Source of the DNA: SHXR01 sp046160305
GTDB taxonomy: Bacteria; Pseudomonadota; Gammaproteobacteria; Burkholderiales; SG8-39
Assembly: GCA_046160305.1 (NCBI GenBank)
Contig: JBJXGX010000406.1
Span: 1-64,000 of the forward strand
Reading direction: 5' to 3'
Length of the DNA: 64,000 nucleotides
How positions within the stretch are numbered: position 1 is the stretch's first letter; each line of letters opens with the position of its first letter. Positions 9,623 to 18,893 of this stretch are shown here, piece by piece. The translations under genes were made by a program, and so were the position numbers. The notes below the pieces were generated by a model that worked only from the letters and a program-made list of their open reading frames with translations, did no database searches and was not told where the DNA came from.

Positions 9623-10459
9623 CGACTTGATTCCCTGTTCTGCTCAGGCGCGCTGAGCACGGACATAGACTTTAGACCCACCCGTGGTGGTATCGTTCGG
9701 CCATAGTTCAGCTTCGAACGCTAGTCGCGCCGAAGCGCCGTGCCTTATTTCACGAGGGTGGGTCCGAGTCCCCCTGCAGAGGAAACCGATGCTCGATGCG
9801 ACGACGCGCGCGCACTTTCAACGCGCGCCGCGGCCACGCCGCCAAGGCCACCAGCTCCTGCGGCTCAGCACGCTGACAGAGTTCCCCAGGGTCGACACTT
9901 CCCACGACATCAGGCGAATGACGCGTTCAATCTCATTCGCCTCCTCGTTGGTGGCGACCGCCTCGCCACTCAGAAATTTTGCCAGCACGTGATTGAAGGA
10001 ACCCTTGTACATGACCGTCATCGATAAATGCTGCAATGTGGGCCTAACGATTGGAAATTGAAACCTACGATCCTCGGGACTCTTTCCGGATCAGATCTTT
10101 CCGAATCACCTCACCGCGTCCTGCCTTGATGGCGGTGCTGACTGCTGACCTCAACTACTCCGTCGCCCACCTACATTACGATGCGCCGGCGCCGCCAATA
10201 ATGCGTATACGCGCGACCATTGATTTCAGATTACACGCGGCGAGCGGGATCTGAATCACCCATTCGAGCTATCGGAATGCCTAGTCCCGTCGCTGACTGA
10301 CAACGTGTTTCCCGCTCCGATTTGGTACACCAGCCTCGGGCAAGAAAATCGTAGCTGATAAGATGGCGATCCCTGCAGCTTCGTACTCGATGCTCCTGCC
10401 CGGCAGCACTATCATCAGGCCACCGTCGGTCCGAGCATCTTCGGCATTCAAATCGAAAT
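9623..10459. other. 837-base region with no convincing gene
   Basis: No gene with a recognisable family, binding site and sensible composition is visible. The best candidate is a minus-strand ORF, entered separately. I saw no tRNA, strong terminator or repeat. Being so long in an otherwise dense genome, it could be a decayed locus or a regulatory space upstream of both flanking genes. Confidence 0.5.
9818..10036 (-). CDS. doubtful small ORF
   Basis: A 72-residue frame in an otherwise empty stretch. The first 50 residues have protein-like composition with an amphipathic segment (NEEANEIERVIRLM), while the last 15 are Trp/Arg-rich and look non-coding. No family is recognised and there is no clear ribosome binding site before ATG 10036. 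An internal GAGGAGG (complement, near 9940) could serve a shorter product. It may be a gene remnant. Confidence 0.2.
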   Translation of the reverse strand: MQHLSMTVMYKGSFNHVLAKFLSGEAVATNEEANEIERVIRLMSWEVSTLGNSVSVLSRRSWWPWRRGRGAR

Positions 10460-11458
10460 ATGAAACTGGGCTCCTTCAAGAACGGTACCCGTGACGGCGC
10501 CCTGTGCGTGGTCTCGCGCGATCTCAAATTCGGATCGATTGCCTACGATGTAGCACCGACGCTCCAAAGCGCCCTGGATGATTGGGATTATGCCGTCCCG
10601 CGTCTGGAAGAAATCTACGACGGCCTCAATCGCAATCCCGATACCGGCCGTTCATTCCAGATCGATTTCGCCCAGTTCCACGCCCCACTTCCACGCGCGT
10701 TCTATCGGGCCAATGGATCGGCGTACACGAGCTACATCGAGCGCGCGAGAAGAGCCCGCAGCGCAAATGCGCCAAAGGAACCCACCACCGAGCCGGTCAT
10801 TCATCAGGCCGCGTCCGATGGATTCGTTGGACCGCGCGATGAGATCACCGTCGAGTCGGACCAATGGGATATCGATCTGGAAGGCGAGGTGGGTGTGGTC
10901 ACCGGCGACGTGCCAATGGGCGTCAAGTATGAAAAAGCGGGAAGCTATATTCGACTTTTTATGCTCTTGAACGGCATTTGCCTCCGTAACCTCGCTTCAT
11001 CCGAGCTCGAAGGCGAGCTGGAATTTCTCCCACGCAACACCTGGACTTCGTTCGCCCCGGTAGCCGTAACCGTGGACGAATTGGGCGACGACTGGGATGG
11101 GCGCAAGGTCAAGCTGCCTCTCGTGGTACATGTCAACGAAGACGAACTCGGCCGGCCCAACGCAGGGGCGGATATGACGTTCAATTTTCTGCGACTGATT
11201 TCCCATGCGGCCCGATCCCGTCCACTTGGGGCAGGATCCATTGTCGGCTCAGGGGTGGTCTCGAACAAAGTCACTTCAGCCGGCTTCGCATGCATTGCCG
11301 AGAAGCGGGCGTGGGAGAGCACTACCCAGGGTCAACCCGTGACCCGGTTTCTTCGTCAGGGTGATCGTATCCGTCTGGAAATGTTCGATCCTCAGGGGAA
11401 TTCCATTTTTGGCGCCATTGATCAGATGGTGGGGCCACCGCGCATAGGATCGGTTTGA
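10460..11458 (+). CDS. fumarylacetoacetate hydrolase family protein
   Basis: A 332-residue protein of the FAH fold. The conserved metal-binding acidic residues are visible in IDLEGEVGVVTGDVP (about 134-148), with the downstream glycine-rich GSIVGSGVVSNK and GDRIRLEMFD segments that mark the family core. The N-terminal domain starting MKLGSFKNGTRDG is typical of the longer, fumarylacetoacetase-like members. Such enzymes cleave C-C bonds in 3-oxo or acylpyruvate compounds, often in tyrosine or aromatic degradation. The substrate is not determinable. The start at ATG 10460 gives a complete N-terminal domain. Confidence 0.88.
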   Translation: MKLGSFKNGTRDGALCVVSRDLKFGSIAYDVAPTLQSALDDWDYAVPRLEEIYDGLNRNPDTGRSFQIDFAQFHAPLPRAFYRANGSAYTSYIERARRARSANAPKEPTTEPVIHQAASDGFVGPRDEITVESDQWDIDLEGEVGVVTGDVPMGVKYEKAGSYIRLFMLLNGICLRNLASSELEGELEFLPRNTWTSFAPVAVTVDELGDDWDGRKVKLPLVVHVNEDELGRPNAGADMTFNFLRLISHAARSRPLGAGSIVGSGVVSNKVTSAGFACIAEKRAWESTTQGQPVTRFLRQGDRIRLEMFDPQGNSIFGAIDQMVGPPRIGSV

Positions 11459-11810
11459 TTCAAGAGCGAATGATCCGGCGAGCGTCGGGCCTTACCCTGA
11501 TGGCGCGAATGAGGATGGTGTCACATCGTCAACTCGTTTCGATGCCTGCCCGAACTAGGTTGGGTGATAGCTTCAATTCGTCGCTTTATCGATGCGGACC
11601 GATCGAGGTATTTTGCAGTCTCACGCGGCCGCCGAAGCGCCGAACGAGTGCGCAATAGAGCTAACGAACAGCAGCACTAAAGCAACACGGATCGGGGTTT
11701 AGCATCAACCAGTCGATGCGCGAACCACCGGATCCCATGCAATCAGGACCAAGGAACCCGATGCATGGAATGTTCCAGAACTCCAATCTTCCCCTCGAGG
11801 AGAACTCAAG
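11459..11810. other. 352-base intergenic stretch, nothing recognised
   Basis: I see no ORF with gene-like composition, no RNA family and no clear promoter. The last 20 bases contain the GAGGAGA ribosome binding site of the next gene. Confidence 0.5.
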
Positions 11811-13091
11811 ATGCCCATTCTTGCTGTGATCGGACTTGGCTACGTCGGGCTGCCGCTAGCCGTCGAATTTGGCAAGAAACATCGGACCATTGGTTTCGAT
11901 CTCTCGACTGAGAAGATTGCGGCGTACCGTCGGCATGTTGATCCGACGGGAGAGGTGTCAACCGAGGCCCTCCGTTCCGCTCATCTGCTTGAAGTAACAA
12001 CCGACCCTGCCGATCTCCGCGAGGCGGACTTCATCGTTGTTGCCGTTCCCACGCCGGTCGATGGCGCCCATCAACCGGATTTCGGCCCGCTAATTGGCGC
12101 GAGCGCAGCGGTCGGCCGCAATCTCAAGCGAGGCGCGATCGTTGTATTCGAGTCGACGGTCTATCCCGGCGCGACCGAAGAGGTCTGCATTCCAGTCATT
12201 GAAAAGCACTCGGGCATGAAATGGAAGCAGGATTTTTTCGTGGGGTACTCGCCGGAACGGATCAACCCGGGGGACAAGGAACATACCCTTACGCGAATCG
12301 TCAAGGTCGTATCGGGTGACTCCCCCTCAACCTTGGATCGGGTCGCGGAAGTCTACGGGAGCATCATTAGCGCCGGCGTCTACCGTGCATCGAGCATCAA
12401 AGTCGCCGAAGCAGCGAAGGTGATCGAGAACACCCAGCGGGATCTCAATATCGCGCTGATGAACGAACTCTCACTGATATTCCACAGGATCGGCATCGAT
12501 ACGCTTGAAGTCTTGAAAGCGGCCGGGACGAAGTGGAATTTTCTGCCGTTTCGGCCCGGTTTGGTCGGCGGTCACTGCATTGGCGTCGATCCGTACTACC
12601 TGACGCATAAGGCGGATATGTTGGGCTATCACCCCCAAGTGATCCTCGCCGGCCGCAGAATCAACGACGGCATGGGCAAATACGTCGCGGATGAAACCGT
12701 AAAGCTGATGATCAAAGCAGGTTTTCCGGTGCGTGGCTCCGATGTCATCGTCCTAGGACTCACATTCAAAGAAAACTGCCCCGACCTTCGGAATTCTCGC
12801 GTCATCGATGTCATTCGCGAAATCGAGTCGTACGGCGCTACCGTGCATGTACACGACCCGATCGCGGACACCGCCGAAGCCGGACATGAATACGGCGTCA
12901 AGCTGAAGCGCTGGGAGGAACTTCCCAAAGCCCACGCCGTCATCGGAGCTGTTGCCCATCACGAGTTCAAGTCATTCGACGTGGCAACCATCGTTGAAAA
13001 ACTTGTTTCGGGCGGCGTGTTCTCTGACGTTAAGGCGCAAGCGGATGCGCCGGCACTCACCGCACGCGGTTTCTGCGTGTGGCGGCTGTAA
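11811..13091 (+). CDS. tviB: nucleotide-sugar 6-dehydrogenase, TviB/WbpA type
   Basis: A 426-residue UDP-HexNAc 6-dehydrogenase that would oxidise UDP-GlcNAc or UDP-GalNAc to the uronic acid with NAD. The Rossmann motif GLGYVGLP begins at residue 7, the catalytic Cys is in GGHCIGVDPYYL (about 256), and the C-terminal domain carries GLTFKENCPDLRNS. This last motif is typical of the TviB/WbpA group rather than UDP-glucose dehydrogenases. ATG 11811 is backed by GAGGAGA about 7 bases upstream. It feeds capsule, Vi-like or O-antigen synthesis but stands alone, about 19 kb from the polysaccharide region. Confidence 0.9.
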   Translation: MPILAVIGLGYVGLPLAVEFGKKHRTIGFDLSTEKIAAYRRHVDPTGEVSTEALRSAHLLEVTTDPADLREADFIVVAVPTPVDGAHQPDFGPLIGASAAVGRNLKRGAIVVFESTVYPGATEEVCIPVIEKHSGMKWKQDFFVGYSPERINPGDKEHTLTRIVKVVSGDSPSTLDRVAEVYGSIISAGVYRASSIKVAEAAKVIENTQRDLNIALMNELSLIFHRIGIDTLEVLKAAGTKWNFLPFRPGLVGGHCIGVDPYYLTHKADMLGYHPQVILAGRRINDGMGKYVADETVKLMIKAGFPVRGSDVIVLGLTFKENCPDLRNSRVIDVIREIESYGATVHVHDPIADTAEAGHEYGVKLKRWEELPKAHAVIGAVAHHEFKSFDVATIVEKLVSGGVFSDVKAQADAPALTARGFCVWRL

Positions 13092-13222
13092 CGCATTCAA
13101 GATCAATCACCCGGCATGACGTCAATGCCTAGGCGTGCGGATGAATTCTTGCGCTATTTGATTGAGAGAGGCGCCCTTCCTTGCAGGGTCATGTTTCACA
13201 CTACTGTCGTGGGCACCTAGCC

Positions 13223-14032
13223 TCAAGCGTACTGCGTCAAAAAAGCATCGATCGCGTCCCAGAACGCGGGAAATGCGGATAGTGAGTTGTGGTCCCCTTC
13301 GCGAAGTGCCACAAGCCGCTTGGGTCCGCCCCATGCCGAGACGACGCGTTGCGTATGCTCGATCGGAATCAATGTGTCTTGTGTCGCGGCCAGAGCAAGC
13401 AATGGAACCTTGACGCGAGGCGCCAGACTCAGTGAATCGAACGGCTGCGTAAGCAGCCATTTGAGATAGGGTACGTGACGTTCCGCGAGTGCGCTCATGC
13501 TGTCGTAGGGCGAGACAAGCATCACTCCGGCGACCGATCTTTCAGTCGCGACGTGCGCGGCAACGCCCGTTCCCAAGCTACGTCCCCAAACTACGATGCG
13601 CTGCCGATTGATCTCGGATCTTGCGGCGATCGCATCGAATGCAAGGAGCGCATCGGCAAAGAGGTGGTCCTGTCGTGGCACGCCTTCGCTCCGACCATAA
13701 CCCCGATAGTTCATAAGAAGCAAAGCGAACTTGGGGAACCGATAAGCGTGCGCCAGCAACCACGATACTTCGTCGGCATTCCCGCCATAGTAGATGAGGA
13801 GCGGCTTCACGCCTTGCTCGCGATGATTGACCAGCCAACCATGGAGGCGTACGCCGTCCGCCGAGGACATCACGATTTCCTCGGCGCCGGGCGATGACTG
13901 TGCAATCTGCGTTGCCGCCGCATGGCTAATTGGCCGCGGCATGTAGATGAAACGGCTATCGATATTGCACGCCGAAAGCAGGGAGGCGAGCATGATCGGC
14001 AGATACTTCGCGATACGCGTCGAACGCGTCAA
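13223..14032 (-). CDS. alpha/beta hydrolase, probable lipoprotein
   Basis: A 269-residue serine hydrolase similar in outline to the BEM46/YqiA-type dienelactone-like hydrolases. The nucleophile elbow GRSLG, an acid in ATQD and the terminal His in EGDHNSL are visible. The N-terminus is a lipoprotein signal (basic residues, hydrophobic stretch, lipobox LLSAC). TTG 14032 is chosen because it gives a full-length signal. ATG 13993 would leave only eight residues before the Cys. The open frame runs further upstream, but that part overlaps thiC and its terminator and cannot be the start. The product is likely anchored in the envelope; the substrate is unknown. Confidence 0.78.
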   Translation of the reverse strand: MTRSTRIAKYLPIMLASLLSACNIDSRFIYMPRPISHAAATQIAQSSPGAEEIVMSSADGVRLHGWLVNHREQGVKPLLIYYGGNADEVSWLLAHAYRFPKFALLLMNYRGYGRSEGVPRQDHLFADALLAFDAIAARSEINRQRIVVWGRSLGTGVAAHVATERSVAGVMLVSPYDSMSALAERHVPYLKWLLTQPFDSLSLAPRVKVPLLALAATQDTLIPIEHTQRVVSAWGGPKRLVALREGDHNSLSAFPAFWDAIDAFLTQYA

Positions 14033-14050
14033 CGAGGCAATCCGGGATAC

Positions 14051-14074
14051 GAAAAAGGGCAGCCGTAGCTGCCC
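14051..14074 (-). terminator. rho-independent terminator of thiC
   Basis: On the minus strand a perfect 7-bp stem GGGCAGC/GCTGCCC (14057-14074) closes a TACG loop and is followed by TTTTTC. As RNA this is a C(UACG)G loop of the very stable UNCG class with a U-run, 26 bases after the thiC stop. Confidence 0.88.
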
Positions 14075-14099
14075 TTGCGCATCGCGATCCAATCCGTCG

Positions 14100-16016
14100 T
14101 CAGGCCCGATGGTAAATCTGCGCGCCCTTTTCCTTGAATTCACGACTCTTGTCTTCCATTCCTTTTGCGATTGCCTCTTCGCTTGATACGCCGATCTTCT
14201 GCGCATAGTCGCGAACGTCTTGCGTGATTTTCATCGAACAGAAATGTGGCCCGCACATCGAGCAGAAGTGCGCGATCTTGGCGCCATGGGCCGGTAGTGT
14301 CTTGTCGTGGAATTCGCGGGCCGTGTCCGGATCGAGCCCCAAATTGAATTGATCCTCCCAACGGAATTCGAAGCGTGCCTTTGAGAGGGCGTTGTCCCGA
14401 ATTTGCGCACCCGGATGACCTTTCGCAAGGTCGGCGGCGTGCGCGGCGATGCGGTAAGCCATGATGCCGTCCTTCACGTCCTTCTTGTCGGGAAGGCCGA
14501 GATGCTCCTTCGGCGTGACGTAGCAAAGCATTGCCGTACCGTACCACCCGATCTGGGCCGCACCGATGGCACTCGTAATGTGGTCGTAGCCGGGCGCGAT
14601 GTCGGTCGTGAGTGGTCCCAAAGTGTAGAACGGCGCCTCGAAGCATTCCTTCAACTGGATGTCCATGTTCTCTTTGATGAGCTGCATCGGTACATGGCCG
14701 GGACCTTCGATCATCACCTGCACATCGTGCTTCCACGCAACCTGCGTCAGCTCTCCGAGCGTTCGCAACTCGCCGAGTTGCGCCTCGTCATTCGCGTCAT
14801 AGATGGAACCCGGCCGTAGACCATCACCCAGCGAGAACGACACGTCGTATGCCTTCATGATCTCGCAGATATCTTCAAAATGCGTATAGAGGAAGTTCTC
14901 CTTGTGATGCGCGAGGCACCACTTCGCGAGGATTGATCCGCCGCGCGAAACGATCCCGGTCATTCGATTGGCAGTGAGCGGCACGTAACGAAGCAGGACC
15001 CCTGCATGAATCGTAAAGTAGTCGACGCCCTGCTCGCACTGCTCGATGAGCGTGTCGCGGTACATCTCCCAGGTAAGTTCCTCGGCCTTCCCGTTGACTT
15101 TTTCGAGCGCTTGATAGATCGGGACCGTTCCGATCGGAACCGGCGAGTTGCGAACGATCCACTCGCGCGTCTCATGGATATTCTTGCCGGTGGAAAGATC
15201 CATGACGGTATCGCCACCCCAGCGGATCGACCAGGTCATCTTCTCGACTTCTTCGCCGATCGATGAGGAGACCGCCGAATTGCCGATATTGGCGTTGATC
15301 TTCACCAGGAAATTCCGACCAATGATCATTGGCTCGCTTTCCGGATGATTGATGTTCGCCGGAATGATGGCCCGTCCACGCGCCACTTCGCTCCGCACGA
15401 ACTCCGGTGAAATTTCGGCAGGGATCGATGCACCGAATGACTCACCGCGATGTTGGCGCCCAAGCAACGCGGCCATCTTCTTGCCGGTTGGGCCGGAATT
15501 TTCCAGCGATCGGATGTATTCCGCGCGACGCATATTTTCGCGAATGGCGATGTATTCCATCTCGGGCGTCACGATCCCTTGGCGCGCATAGTGCATCTGC
15601 GAAACGTTTTTTCCTGGAAACGCCTTGCGCGGCCGGCGATGCAATCCGGCAAACCGGAGCTCGGTCAGCTTCGAATCCGTTGCTCGAATCTTCCCGAATT
15701 GCGACGAAGGCCCCGCCAGCTCTTCCGTGTCGTTGCGCTCGAGGATCCAGTTCTGACGCAGCGGGGTAAGGCCCGCGCGAATGTCGATTCGCGCCTGCGG
15801 ATCAGTGTAGGGGCCCGAAGTGTCGTACACGTAGATCGGCGGGTTTTTTTCCGCGCCCATCGAAGCAGGGGTTTCGTCTTGAGAGATTTCGCGCATCGGC
15901 ACGCGTACGTCTGGGCGGGAGCCTTCGACATAGATCTTTTGCGACCCCGGCAAAGGTTTTACCGCTGCATCGTCGACGCGCGCAGTCGCAGCGAGAAACT
16001 TAGGATTGGCAGCCAT
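14100..16016 (-). CDS. thiC: phosphomethylpyrimidine synthase ThiC
   Basis: A 638-residue radical-SAM enzyme making HMP-P from aminoimidazole ribotide for thiamine synthesis. The C-terminal cluster motif CSMCGPHFC (Cys585, Cys588, Cys593) binds the 4Fe-4S cluster. The barrel segments MIEGPGHVPM and TTDIAPGYDHITSAIGAA are intact. ATG 16016 (MAANPKF) has AAGGAG about 8 bases upstream; a Met 14 codons earlier lacks this. Length matches the long proteobacterial form with its N-terminal domain. It is preceded by a TPP riboswitch and followed by a strong terminator, so it is a single-gene unit repressed by thiamine pyrophosphate. Confidence 0.97.
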   Translation of the reverse strand: MAANPKFLAATARVDDAAVKPLPGSQKIYVEGSRPDVRVPMREISQDETPASMGAEKNPPIYVYDTSGPYTDPQARIDIRAGLTPLRQNWILERNDTEELAGPSSQFGKIRATDSKLTELRFAGLHRRPRKAFPGKNVSQMHYARQGIVTPEMEYIAIRENMRRAEYIRSLENSGPTGKKMAALLGRQHRGESFGASIPAEISPEFVRSEVARGRAIIPANINHPESEPMIIGRNFLVKINANIGNSAVSSSIGEEVEKMTWSIRWGGDTVMDLSTGKNIHETREWIVRNSPVPIGTVPIYQALEKVNGKAEELTWEMYRDTLIEQCEQGVDYFTIHAGVLLRYVPLTANRMTGIVSRGGSILAKWCLAHHKENFLYTHFEDICEIMKAYDVSFSLGDGLRPGSIYDANDEAQLGELRTLGELTQVAWKHDVQVMIEGPGHVPMQLIKENMDIQLKECFEAPFYTLGPLTTDIAPGYDHITSAIGAAQIGWYGTAMLCYVTPKEHLGLPDKKDVKDGIMAYRIAAHAADLAKGHPGAQIRDNALSKARFEFRWEDQFNLGLDPDTAREFHDKTLPAHGAKIAHFCSMCGPHFCSMKITQDVRDYAQKIGVSSEEAIAKGMEDKSREFKEKGAQIYHRA

Positions 16017-16075
16017 TCGGACGCTCCTTGGTGTGGTACGGCGCAAGGAGCGAAGCAAGTCGGGGGGAGGACTGC

Positions 16076-16162
16076 GGACGCTTCCCTACGGCGGTACGAA
16101 CCGCATCAGGTTCAAAGGGTCTATCTCACCGAAGCGACAATTGCTTCGGACCCCCAGGTCAG
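16076..16162 (-). promoter_or_regulatory. TPP riboswitch (THI element)
   Basis: On the minus strand, 60-145 bases before the thiC start, the conserved core reads GTGAGA, then ACCCTTTGAACCTGAT, then a short variable stem (GCGGTTCGTACCGC) and GTAGGGAAGCG. The 5' strand of P1/P2 lies at GACCTGGGGGTCCGAAGC. These are the diagnostic thi-box elements. It likely controls translation, since the ribosome binding site follows closely and no intrinsic terminator lies between. Confidence 0.95.
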
Positions 16163-16277
16163 AAAAGTGAGGCTACTCCGAATCGACGATCGATGCAAAC
16201 TACGGGCCGACAACAACCGCAGACAACGCGCCGAGGCGGGTAAGGTCGTTACACTGCGGGACGTGACCAATGCCAAT

Positions 16278-18029
16278 CTAGCGTGGTCGCGAAAAACGTC
16301 CCACCACGCTCCGAGCAACGGCGAGCAGGACAAGAATTAGCAGCGTTGGATCCGGGGCGCCCGATCCATTCACAACGCAGCCGCCTCCACCTTTCGCTTC
16401 TTCTTTCCCACCAGAAGAATCCGCCGCGCTTTTCTCTGGAAGCACGGTAATGACGCCGGGCGTGGTAATCGGGATCGACGATGACTGTTCCGAGTCGACA
16501 CCAGGCGACACCACAACTTCGGCAGTCGTCGTATCGACGTTTCCTTGATTGTCGGAAACGGAGAGAGCGAATACCAAATGCTGAGACGCACCGGTCCTCG
16601 TCGGTGCAACAAAGCCTGTTAGCGCCGAGTCGGAAGTCGTGAGTGTCGCCACCGGACCTGACAGTTGTGTCCATATCCTTCGCGTCAACCAGCCATCGGA
16701 ATCGAAGGACCCCGCCGCTGACAAAGCGACGGACGTGCCGCTTGCGACGATGCGTGGCCCATCGATACGTGCCGAGGGCGGGATTCCGCTCGATGCATTG
16801 ACGCGGATCGCGCCAACCAGCGCGCCCGCCGCCGGATGTTCACAATGTTGCTCGAAGTCGACGGCCAATCGATCCAGCTCACCTTCCGCACTTATCGCGA
16901 TCTCGAGAATCGCAAACCCGCCGAATGACTGGACACACGTGCGCCCGATGCCCGAGAAGTCAATTCCAGGGCCTGCCGACTGATTCGAAAAGCGCGCACT
17001 GGTCGCGCTGTCATAGCGCCCCGTCTGCAGGCTCCCAAACATTGGCGGCGCGAGACGAAGCGACCAGGATTGACCGGCGTCGATTTTGATCTGTATCGAG
17101 CCGTCTGAATGACGCAAAGTCGTGAACCGGGCGTCGAGTGACGACAGCAAGACGGTCTCGCCTTGGCTGACAGGGTCAAGCACGGACCCGGCAAGAAACA
17201 ATCGCGTCACCGGCCAATCGCGCGGCGAAACAATGACGCTCGTCGTATTCGTAGAGCGAGCACCGTCACGATCGGCAACCTCGATCTCGAACCGCAGCGC
17301 CTGCGCGGTATCGCCAACGCCAGGCGCGCGAAAGTATGGACGCGGAGTTGTTGCACCTTCCAGCACGACCGGCGGCCCCGAAAGCTGCCGCCAGCGATAG
17401 CCGGCGATCTCGGAATGCATGGAGAACGACCCGGATCCGTCAAGGATTACGAGGCTGTTTTCTGTGGCCGCTGAGCGGATCCCGGCAAGCGCGATGGGCG
17501 TGTTCTGCTGGAGGGGAACACCGCTATAAAATCGAACCACACCACGCAAGAATGGTGCATCGATCCGCTCGCAACGCTGCTCAAAATCCACGGCAAGGGC
17601 TGCAATATGCCCATTCGGAGCGTAGGCAACCTCGTAGATCGCGAACTTTCCAAAGACACGTTTGCAGGCGCGCCCACCTACTTCAACACTTAGTGCCGGA
17701 CGCAAGGAGGTCTGATTGAAGTTCGATTCCGCTTCTGCGTAGGCACCCTGAACGAGTGGACCTCCCCCGGGAATTGCGAGCCGAATGGTCCATTGATCAC
17801 CTGTGGTTGGATCCGTCATCGCCACGCGATCGAATGAAGAGGAAGCGAATCCGGTCGAATCAACGAGCAGGTTGCTTGCACCCTGACTGATGTACTCCCC
17901 AGGAGAACCCAGCGTGTGAAAATACGTCGTCGCCACGCACCTGGACGCAAATGCAACAAACCATAATGACGTGACCAGAACGATGAGGACGCGAACCGAC
18001 CAATCGAGTCGAACGAAAATCAAGCGCAC
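16278..18029 (-). CDS. two-module secreted protein with a CTERM-like sorting tail
   Basis: A 583-residue exported protein of unknown function. After a signal/anchor (about 11-33), an internal duplication is visible. Modules at about 35-172 and 276-412 each contain the pattern C-x30-C (Cys122/Cys153 and Cys365/Cys396), with FGKFAI or FGGFAI and LAVDFEQ-C-E. Each is followed by a PKD/Ig-like beta domain (about 177-267 and 417-508; both have the WxQLSGP motif). The C-terminus has a Ser/Gly/Glu linker, GGGGC (547-551), DPTLLI (560-565), a hydrophobic helix and basic RFSRPR. This resembles the JDVT-CTERM class processed by a glutamic-type intramembrane protease. No sorting enzyme is in the window. 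Confidence 0.75.
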   Translation of the reverse strand: MRLIFVRLDWSVRVLIVLVTSLWFVAFASRCVATTYFHTLGSPGEYISQGASNLLVDSTGFASSSFDRVAMTDPTTGDQWTIRLAIPGGGPLVQGAYAEAESNFNQTSLRPALSVEVGGRACKRVFGKFAIYEVAYAPNGHIAALAVDFEQRCERIDAPFLRGVVRFYSGVPLQQNTPIALAGIRSAATENSLVILDGSGSFSMHSEIAGYRWRQLSGPPVVLEGATTPRPYFRAPGVGDTAQALRFEIEVADRDGARSTNTTSVIVSPRDWPVTRLFLAGSVLDPVSQGETVLLSSLDARFTTLRHSDGSIQIKIDAGQSWSLRLAPPMFGSLQTGRYDSATSARFSNQSAGPGIDFSGIGRTCVQSFGGFAILEIAISAEGELDRLAVDFEQHCEHPAAGALVGAIRVNASSGIPPSARIDGPRIVASGTSVALSAAGSFDSDGWLTRRIWTQLSGPVATLTTSDSALTGFVAPTRTGASQHLVFALSVSDNQGNVDTTTAEVVVSPGVDSEQSSSIPITTPGVITVLPEKSAADSSGGKEEAKGGGGCVVNGSGAPDPTLLILVLLAVARSVVGRFSRPR

Positions 18030-18251
18030 GCTTCCCCCACGGAGATTGATCGAGCTTTGGACAAGGGTTGCGGCAACGGCCGATGTATCCCCGATCTAGC
18101 TGGCCTGGGAAAGCAAGAGTCGCGCTGGTTGCATACCGATGTATCGCGATGTGCGCTTTCGGTCCACGCATGCCACGCCCTTTGGCGGTCGTGTTAGATA
18201 TGTCAGAATTCAAGGGCTCGAAGCGAACAACGATCGATATGGAGATCGCGT

Positions 18252-18791
18252 ATGAATGCACCAGACCATCCGGCCGCAAAATTCGATGCGGTGAATCCCG
18301 TCTTCGTTGCGGTTCAGCCGGGCCAGTCTCGTTCGCATTGGCAGCCAATGCCGGCTAATGGCTATACGACGGTGATGCTTGCCGGCGACCAAACGGTATC
18401 GGGCAATGTCGCGATGGGCACACAAACCGTCGCGGTCGGCGGCTTCGTCCGTGAACATGCGCATCCCGCACAGGAAGAGTTGATCTTTGTCCTGTCCGGA
18501 TCAGGCGTTGCGTTGGTCCAGGATGTCGAGCATCCAATGGTGCCCGGCGCGCTGTTCTACCTCGGCCCGAACGCGCGGCACAAATTCACCAATACCGGCG
18601 CCGAACCGCTGACCTTCGCTTGGACGATGCTGCCGGCGGGTCTGGAGAAATTCTTCTCTGCGATCGGTCAGACGCGACACGAGGGCGAGCCGGCACCAGC
18701 GCCCTTTCCACGGCCCGCCGACGTCATGGCAGTCGAATTGGGAACAGTCTTCGCGGACCTCGACGCTCTCAAAGCGACGCAGGCAAAGTGA
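18252..18791 (+). CDS. cupin-domain protein
   Basis: A 179-residue single-domain cupin. The first cupin motif is visible as EHAHPAQEELIFVLSG (about 73-88), with His/Glu metal ligands, and the second around GALFYLGPNARHKFTN (His near 119). Such small cupins act as dioxygenases, isomerases or small-molecule sensors; nothing here decides which. Upstream and downstream genes are on other strands or unrelated, so it is probably transcribed alone. Confidence 0.8.
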   Translation: MNAPDHPAAKFDAVNPVFVAVQPGQSRSHWQPMPANGYTTVMLAGDQTVSGNVAMGTQTVAVGGFVREHAHPAQEELIFVLSGSGVALVQDVEHPMVPGALFYLGPNARHKFTNTGAEPLTFAWTMLPAGLEKFFSAIGQTRHEGEPAPAPFPRPADVMAVELGTVFADLDALKATQAK

Positions 18792-18893
18792 TAGCGATCC
18801 GAGGCCCACACCGGATGTCAGCCTCGATGCGCTTACGACGCGCCTAAGAAGCCAACGGCGGATATTTTTCTGGCCGCATAGCGCCGGCTCGGC

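Noticed and set aside
13994..14206. Longer N-terminus for the lipoprotein hydrolase
   Set aside because: The upstream part overlaps the thiC end and its rho-independent terminator; the lipobox requires a start near 14032 or 13993.
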